Assembly (NCBI RefSeq): GCF_003999195.1
Contig: NZ_RJVR01000279.1
Coordinates: 1 to 46,539, forward strand
DNA: 46,539 nt
Direction: 5' to 3'
Source: Streptomyces soli
GTDB lineage: Bacteria > Actinomycetota > Actinomycetes > Streptomycetales > Streptomycetaceae
Shown: positions 42,137 through 46,539 of the stretch, one piece after another
Numbering within the stretch: position 1 is the stretch's first letter
Layout of the letters: each line of letters opens with the position of its first letter
Notes under the pieces: model-generated
What the model was told of the DNA's origin: nothing
What the model saw: the letters and a program-made list of their open reading frames with translations, nothing else
The model's database searches: none
Program-made: the position numbers and the translations under genes

Positions 42137-42150
42137 TAACGCGCGTAGAT
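42137..42150. promoter_or_regulatory. Imperfect nucleoside-regulon site upstream of the lipoprotein gene
   Basis: On the transcribed-sense strand the site reads TCTACGCGCGTTAA: the first ten bases fit the regulon motif, while the final TAGA has become TTAA. It is about 57 bp before the TTG start. The weaker symmetry may mean weaker repression. Confidence 0.6.
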
Positions 42151-42202
42151 GTCAGGTAAAGGGGGGTTGGCCACCCGTTATCGGATCGACGCATTTCGGC
42201 CA

Positions 42203-42230
42203 GGTGAACCGCCCGTGGCAGGGCGGTCAC
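42203..42230. terminator. Hairpin downstream of the amidohydrolase gene
   Basis: ACCGCCC (42208-42214) pairs with GGGCGGT (42221-42227); flanking GTGA/TCAC extends the stem around one bulged A. It lies just after the amidohydrolase stop on the minus strand. Confidence 0.65.
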
Positions 42231-42236
42231 CCAACG

Positions 42237-43481
42237 TCAGACCAGCAGTGCAGCCGAAGTGAAGAGTTCCACCCCGACTTTGATCGCACCCTCGTCCACA
42301 TCGAAATCACCTTGGTGGAGGTCGTGCTTGGCGGTGTCCCCCAACGGGCGTACGCCGAGCCGGGCCAGCGCCCCCGGCACCTGCTCCAGGTACCAGGAGA
42401 AGTCCTCGCCGCCGAGGCTCTGCTCGGTGTCCTCGACGGCGTGCGCGCCATAGCGGGCGGTCATCGCGTCCCGCAGCAGCTCCGTGGAGTCCGCCTCGTT
42501 CACCACCGGCGGCACACCCCGGTGGTACGTCAGCTCCCACTTCGCCCGATACATCCCGGCGACCTGGTCGATCACCTCGTGTACGAGATCCGGGGCGTCG
42601 CGCCAGGCGCCCAGGTCCAGGCAGCGGACCGTGCCCTCCAGCTCGGCGTGCTGCGGGATCACATTGCAGGCGTGGCCTGCCTGGATACGGCCCCACACCA
42701 CGCTCAGCCCCGAGCGCGGGTCCACCCGGCGGGCCAGGACGGCGGGCAGCTCGGCGGCCATCTTCGCGGCCGCCATCACCAGGTCGGTGGTCAGGTGCGG
42801 GCGGGCCGTGTGACCACCGGAGCCGTCCAGCGACAGCTCGAGGCGGTCACAGGCCGAGGTGATCGGCCCCTGCCGCAGCCCGATCCGGCCGACCTCCACC
42901 TTCGGGTCGCAGTGCACGGCCAGGATCCGGCCGACGCCGTCCAGCACATTGGCCTTGATCGCGTCCAGCGCGCCGCCCGGCATGACCTCCTCGGCCGGCT
43001 GGAAGATCAGCCGTACGGGCCGGGGCAACCGCCCCGCGCGCTCCAGCTCGGCCAGCACCAGGCCTGCGCCCAGCACCACCGTGGTGTGCACGTCGTGGCC
43101 GCAGGCGTGCGCGCGGCCCGGGATCGTGGAGCGGTAGTCCACCCGCTTGGTGTCCGGGATCGGCAGCCCGTCCAGATCCGCCCGCAGCGCGAGCCGGGGC
43201 CGGTCGGGGTCGGTCGCGCCGATGTCGCAGACCACGCCCGTGCCGCCGGGCAGAACCCACGGCTTGAGGCCCGCCCGCTCCAGCCGGTCCTTGACCGCGG
43301 CCGTCGTACGGAACTCCTGCCTGCCCAGCTCGGGATGCATGTGCAAGTCCCGCCGGAAGGCGATCAGTTCGGCACGCATCGGCTCCGACAGCGCGCCGGA
43401 CAGCACGCTGTACGGCTCGGACTCGGACGCTTCGGAAGGTTCGGATGGTGAGTCGTTCACCTCCGACAGGCTAGACCGCAT
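42237..43481 (-). CDS. M20-family amidohydrolase/peptidase
   Basis: The 414-residue metallohydrolase would remove an acyl or amide group from an amino-acid-like substrate. Metal-binding residues are visible: C127 and H129 in HACGHDVH, E164/E165 in QPAEE, H190 in AVHCDP, and a C-terminal HDLHQGDF. The lid domain includes GGHTARPHL. A Ser/Glu-rich N-terminal 30 residues are variable. CAGGAG lies six nt before ATG 43481. Mycobacteria carry related amiA1/amiB1 genes among the same nucleoside genes, as I recall, which supports the conserved neighbourhood but not a substrate. Confidence 0.9.
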   Translation of the reverse strand: MRSSLSEVNDSPSEPSEASESEPYSVLSGALSEPMRAELIAFRRDLHMHPELGRQEFRTTAAVKDRLERAGLKPWVLPGGTGVVCDIGATDPDRPRLALRADLDGLPIPDTKRVDYRSTIPGRAHACGHDVHTTVVLGAGLVLAELERAGRLPRPVRLIFQPAEEVMPGGALDAIKANVLDGVGRILAVHCDPKVEVGRIGLRQGPITSACDRLELSLDGSGGHTARPHLTTDLVMAAAKMAAELPAVLARRVDPRSGLSVVWGRIQAGHACNVIPQHAELEGTVRCLDLGAWRDAPDLVHEVIDQVAGMYRAKWELTYHRGVPPVVNEADSTELLRDAMTARYGAHAVEDTEQSLGGEDFSWYLEQVPGALARLGVRPLGDTAKHDLHQGDFDVDEGAIKVGVELFTSAALLV

Positions 43482-43766
43482 CTGGGCTCCTGATCGCTAC
43501 ATCGCCGTAAAATCATTCTCCGAGGAGAAGAACTGGTCCCCCGTTCGGCGCTTATCCGGATCCGCCCGGGGGTATCACTCCAGTTTGCTCCTTGCCCGTC
43601 CATGGTGACTCAAGCCTCGGTCGACCGCGACGCGTCGCGGTCGGTGGCAGCAGCTGTAGCACGCGGAGACACGCGGGGCTGCACGCTGACGACTTCGAAG
43701 GCCTGGACAGCGCCATGGACGTTGTAGCGGTCTGATCGCCCGGGTCCGGCCACCCCGGAATAGGAG
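43482..43766. other. Intergenic region with a 22-bp perfect palindrome
   Basis: The palindrome is centred at 43632/43633: CGACCGCGACG and its inverse complement CGTCGCGGTCG abut without spacer (43622-43643). The gap lies between the amidohydrolase start and the glycosyltransferase stop. It could be a terminator for the glycosyltransferase operon or a regulator site. An open frame over 43552-43770 lacks protein-like composition and is not called. Confidence 0.5.
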
Positions 43767-45257
43767 TCACCCCTCGCGGCCCGGCCCCAGCAGCCTCCCG
43801 TAGAGGTCGAGGAGCGGGGCCGACTGGGTCTGCCAGGACCAGACGCGGAGCGTGTCCGTGCGGTCATACGCCTTCCGGTAGCGGCGCGGATTGGTGAGGA
43901 CGGCACCGACGGCCCGGACGAAGTCGGGGGTGGAGCGGGAGCGGAAGACCTCGCCGTTGCCGAGTTCGAGGGTGGCGGCGGACATGGCGCGGACGTCGGC
44001 GACGACGACGGGCAGGCGGGCGTGGGCGTACTCGAAGTAGCGGGTCGGGAGCGCGAGCTGGCGGTGGGGGAGGTGGTGGACGGGGAGGACGCCGATGTCG
44101 GCGGAGGAGAGGAAGGCCGGGATGTCGGCGGGCTGCACATAGGGCAGGACGTGCAGGCGGCCGGTGACGCCCAGCTCGGCGGCGCGGGCGGTGAGGGCCA
44201 GCAGGTGCGGGTCGGCCGGGTCGGGGACGACGAAGGCGGCGTGCAGGTCGTACAGCTTGGGGAGCGCCTCGATGACGGTGAGCAGCCCGCGTGAGGGCGC
44301 GACGGCGCCGCTGTGGACGAGGAGCGGGATGTCCGGGGCGAGCCGGCAGGCCTCGCGTACGCCGGGTGAGGGTGCGGGGCGCGGATCGTAGGGCGGGGCG
44401 TTGAGGACGACGGTCGGGGTGGCGGAGAGGGCGTGGCGCTTGCGGAGCTGGTCGGCGTAGGAGTCAGCGACGGTCACGACGCCGTCGGCCAGCGGTGCGT
44501 AGGCCCGTTCGTGGGCGTCACGGGCAGCGGTGCCGCGGTGGGAGGCGGCGCGCCGGGCGAAGGCGTCCCAGACCACCTCGATACGGTGCCCGGCGCCCTC
44601 CGCGCGGTAGGCGGCCCGGACGGCGGTACCGAGGGTGCGGTGGCCGAGGGCGTGGATGAGGTGCGGGCGCAGTTCGTCCAGCACCGGGCCGTACGCGATC
44701 TCCAGGTCCAGCAGCAGCGGGTCGAGCCGCCGCCAGGCCGCGGTGCCGCGCAGGCCTCGGGTGAGGGTGACCACGGCCTTGTCCAGCGGCCCGCCCGGTG
44801 TGGTCCGGCTGCGTACGGCGGCCCGGTACTGCGCCGAGCGCACCGCCGTCCAGGCCCGGCGGACGGCCTGCACGAGGTGGGCGCCGGCGTGGCCGATGCG
44901 GGCGGCGGCCTTCAGCGGCAGCGCGCGGTGGACGACGTCCAGCTCGGCGCTGCGGGTCGCGATGAGGGCCGCCTGCGCGGTGAGGCGGGCGTTGCGGTAC
45001 TCATACGCGTCCGCGCCCCGGTAGGCCAGCGGCCGGCGCACGCCCGGACGGGGGCGGCGCAGCCGGTGCCGGTGCAGGGTCTCGGCGACGGACGCCCGTA
45101 AGACCCGTACCCCGGGCGGCGCGGGCCCGGGATCCGGGACGGCACGGCCGATGAGGGTGACGTCGTATCCGGCTCCGGCGGCAGCGGCGGCCACCCGGTG
45201 GGCGCGGGAGTCGCCGTCGAGTGTGCTGTCGGACAGGACGGCGACACGTTGGGCCAT
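43767..45257 (-). CDS. Glycosyltransferase, GT4-like
   Basis: The 496-residue protein has a GT-B layout. The N-terminal half starts AQRVAVLSDSTLDGDSRAHR. The C-terminal Rossmann half contains LLVHSGAVAPSRGLLTVIEA and later LALPTRYFEYAHARLPVVVA, the E-x7-E-like donor-binding region of family 4. ATG 45257 is preferred to an upstream TTG. Genes upstream on the same strand encode a polysialyltransferase-like protein and a NeuB-type synthase, so it probably builds a nonulosonic-acid-containing surface polymer. Acceptor and donor are unknown. Confidence 0.85.
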   Translation of the reverse strand: MAQRVAVLSDSTLDGDSRAHRVAAAAAGAGYDVTLIGRAVPDPGPAPPGVRVLRASVAETLHRHRLRRPRPGVRRPLAYRGADAYEYRNARLTAQAALIATRSAELDVVHRALPLKAAARIGHAGAHLVQAVRRAWTAVRSAQYRAAVRSRTTPGGPLDKAVVTLTRGLRGTAAWRRLDPLLLDLEIAYGPVLDELRPHLIHALGHRTLGTAVRAAYRAEGAGHRIEVVWDAFARRAASHRGTAARDAHERAYAPLADGVVTVADSYADQLRKRHALSATPTVVLNAPPYDPRPAPSPGVREACRLAPDIPLLVHSGAVAPSRGLLTVIEALPKLYDLHAAFVVPDPADPHLLALTARAAELGVTGRLHVLPYVQPADIPAFLSSADIGVLPVHHLPHRQLALPTRYFEYAHARLPVVVADVRAMSAATLELGNGEVFRSRSTPDFVRAVGAVLTNPRRYRKAYDRTDTLRVWSWQTQSAPLLDLYGRLLGPGREG

Positions 45258-45346
45258 GTGGCCAGCCAATCGGGGGAGAGTGAGCGGTGGGTGACCGGCA
45301 GCTTACGCAGGGCCGAATGGCGCGAGTGGGTGGGGCTGATGTTGTG

Positions 45347-46402
45347 TCAGGCCTTGGCCGTGTCCGTGATCGACGCGAGGAAGCCCTGGGCGCGCGGTGA
45401 GGCGTTCTCCGTGAGCCAGGCGGGGTCGACGTCGCAGGGGATGATGCGGACGCCGGTGCCCTGGAGGGCCAGCGGGAGGGTGTGCAGGACGGTCGACGGG
45501 AAGCTCAGGACCGTATGCCCTATGGGGCCGCGCCGGGCGACGAGTTCGAGGGGCAGGTCGGGGCGGACGATCTCCAGGCCGGTGGCGGCGGCCAGGGCGC
45601 GCAGCTTGTCGGGGCTCTCGCGGCGGTGGGCGAAGTAGCGGGTGGCCCCGTGGGTGTGGGCGAGTGCTCCGACAGCCGTGAGGTATCGCTCGGGGTCCAC
45701 GACGCCGGTCTCGACGAGCGACGTACCGACGATGTCGGTGCTGGCCGTGATGAGCGGCGGCCCGAACCGGGCCCTGGTCCAGCCGAAGCGGTTGGCGCGC
45801 AGCGCCATGCCGGGCGGCGGGGTGGCGGGCATGGAGCTGAACAGCTCGACCTCGCGGCCGTGACCCGGCGTGAGCCGGCGCCGGGCGGCGAAGGCGAAGG
45901 CCCCGAAGGCGGTGTCGGCGGGTGAGCGGCGCCGTCCGCTGCGGTGCCAGCGCACCAACCGCGCGCCGCGCGTGAGCAGTTCGGTGAACTCCATGGTGGC
46001 GGTGCCGTCGTCCACGACCGTGATCTCGCGGGCGCGGCTCAGCGGCAGCAGCACCTGCACGAGCCGTGAGAAGGGGTCACCGAGGACGATCCGCCGGGCT
46101 CTGCGCAGCTCGGGCGTCAGCTCCGTCGCGATCTTCGCCAGCGCGGTCCGCGAGGAACGCGGCTCGCACCAGTGCACGTTGTGGCCCTCGTCCATGGCGA
46201 GTTCAGTCATGCGCCGGAGCTGCCCCCGGCTCATCACGTCCTTCGGGGACAGTACGACGACCGTCAGCGGGCCGCGTCCCGGAGCGGCCGAGGCCACTCC
46301 GGGACGCGCCGCCGACGGTGACGCCGGAGGATTGACATGCGCCCACTCCAGCACGTTGAGAAGCTGAACGGGGCTCTCTACGAGTGCCAGAGTTTCGCTC
46401 AT
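45347..46402 (-). CDS. Polysialyltransferase-like glycosyltransferase
   Basis: The 351-residue protein starts MSETLALVESPVQLLNVLEW, the typical beginning of the alpha-2,8-polysialyltransferase family. ITVVDDGTATMEF holds the (D/E)DG motif, and RYFAHRRES corresponds to the family's conserved His-containing donor motif. It would polymerise or add a sialic-acid-like (nonulosonic) sugar. It begins five bp after the NeuB-like stop, so the two are likely co-transcribed. S. coelicolor has a Kdn-containing cell-wall polymer and similar genes in this location, from memory. Confidence 0.8.
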   Translation of the reverse strand: MSETLALVESPVQLLNVLEWAHVNPPASPSAARPGVASAAPGRGPLTVVVLSPKDVMSRGQLRRMTELAMDEGHNVHWCEPRSSRTALAKIATELTPELRRARRIVLGDPFSRLVQVLLPLSRAREITVVDDGTATMEFTELLTRGARLVRWHRSGRRRSPADTAFGAFAFAARRRLTPGHGREVELFSSMPATPPPGMALRANRFGWTRARFGPPLITASTDIVGTSLVETGVVDPERYLTAVGALAHTHGATRYFAHRRESPDKLRALAAATGLEIVRPDLPLELVARRGPIGHTVLSFPSTVLHTLPLALQGTGVRIIPCDVDPAWLTENASPRAQGFLASITDTAKA

Positions 46403-46407
46403 GTCGG

Positions 46408-46539
46408 TCAGGCCGAGACGCTCTCGGCGGCAGCGGCCTCGGCGGCCTCCTGCTCGGCGATGACGCCGGGCACGCGGCGGAGCTTCTTCATCGGGCCGAG
46501 CTCGCCCTCGTAGACCTTCTTCACGCCGTCGCCGAGCGC
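46408..46539 (-). CDS. N-acetylneuraminate synthase family protein (NeuB-like), C-terminal 43 residues
   Basis: Only the end of the gene lies inside the window. The visible residues ALGDGVKKVYEGELGPMKKL then RRVPGVIAEQEAAEAA resemble the last barrel segment of NeuB-type enzymes, which condense a hexose derivative with phosphoenolpyruvate. The protein ends in an Ala/Glu-rich tail without the SAF (antifreeze-like) domain found in many NeuB proteins. The assignment rests on a short fragment plus the adjacent polysialyltransferase-like gene. Confidence 0.6.
   Translation of the reverse strand, partial: ALGDGVKKVYEGELGPMKKLRRVPGVIAEQEAAEAAAAESVSA

Noticed and set aside
43552..43770. A 72-residue minus-strand open frame between the amidohydrolase and glycosyltransferase genes.
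   Set aside because: Composition is not protein-like, it has no ribosome binding site, and it spans the 22-bp palindrome.
1..46539. tRNA, rRNA or prophage genes.
   Set aside because: No cloverleaf-like or rRNA-like stretch and no phage structural or integrase genes were recognised on either strand.

Overview
This 46.5 kb window is high-GC actinobacterial chromosome, almost certainly Streptomyces or a close relative. Codon third positions are GC-rich, GTG and TTG starts are common, and several transcripts look leaderless. The gene order (hutH, GGDEF protein, enoyl-CoA hydratase, cya, birA, pccB, pccE, maf, accA2 ... punA, deoC, sigQ/afsQ1/afsQ2, add, deoA, cdd, nucleoside ABC transporter, sialic-acid-like genes) matches my memory of the S. 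coelicolor SCO4932 to SCO4880 region. It is core chromosome. I see no transposase, phage, CRISPR or tRNA.

Layout. 1-5131, minus strand: 5' end of hutH, a GAF-GGDEF protein, an enoyl-CoA hydratase, class III adenylate cyclase and biotin protein ligase. 5261-10830: acyl-CoA carboxylase genes pccB, pccE and the biotinylated alpha subunit, with a 43-residue membrane protein, maf and a four-helix membrane protein between them. 10883-13000: MFS drug exporter and divergent TetR regulator around two palindromic operators. 13033-16148: DeoR regulator, LpdA-type flavoprotein and a gamma-glutamylcyclotransferase-like protein. 16619-23760: punA, a PGM2-type phosphosugar mutase, a PH-domain protein, then deoC with one full-length and one half-length aldehyde dehydrogenase. 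24319-29402: uridine-kinase-like protein, sigQ and the divergent afsQ1-afsQ2-lipoprotein-vanZ operon. 30419-36806: add, alpha/beta hydrolase, LysR/MFS pair, deoA and cdd. 36803-42081: BMP-type nucleoside ABC transporter. 42237-46539: M20 amidohydrolase and the start of a sialic-acid-like polymer cluster.

How the genes work together. The right two thirds hold an almost complete nucleoside salvage route: uptake (BMP lipoprotein, ATPase, two permeases), deamination (add, cdd), phosphorolysis (punA, deoA), a pentose-1-phosphate mutase candidate, deoxyribose-5-phosphate cleavage (deoC) and aldehyde oxidation. Five promoters of this set carry the palindrome CTACGCGCGTAG or a close variant, and I did not find it elsewhere in the window. 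This indicates one regulon, whose regulator I cannot identify with certainty.

The main unexplained signal is a roughly 135-bp element, here called R1, present four times in intergenic gaps at 1941, 7108, 19405 and 34923. It can fold into a long two-part hairpin. One copy has a compensatory base-pair change, and every tolerated non-Watson-Crick pair is a G-U type pair when read in one orientation only. Each copy lies next to tandem repeats. A second dispersed repeat, R2, lies upstream of the GGDEF gene and of punA.
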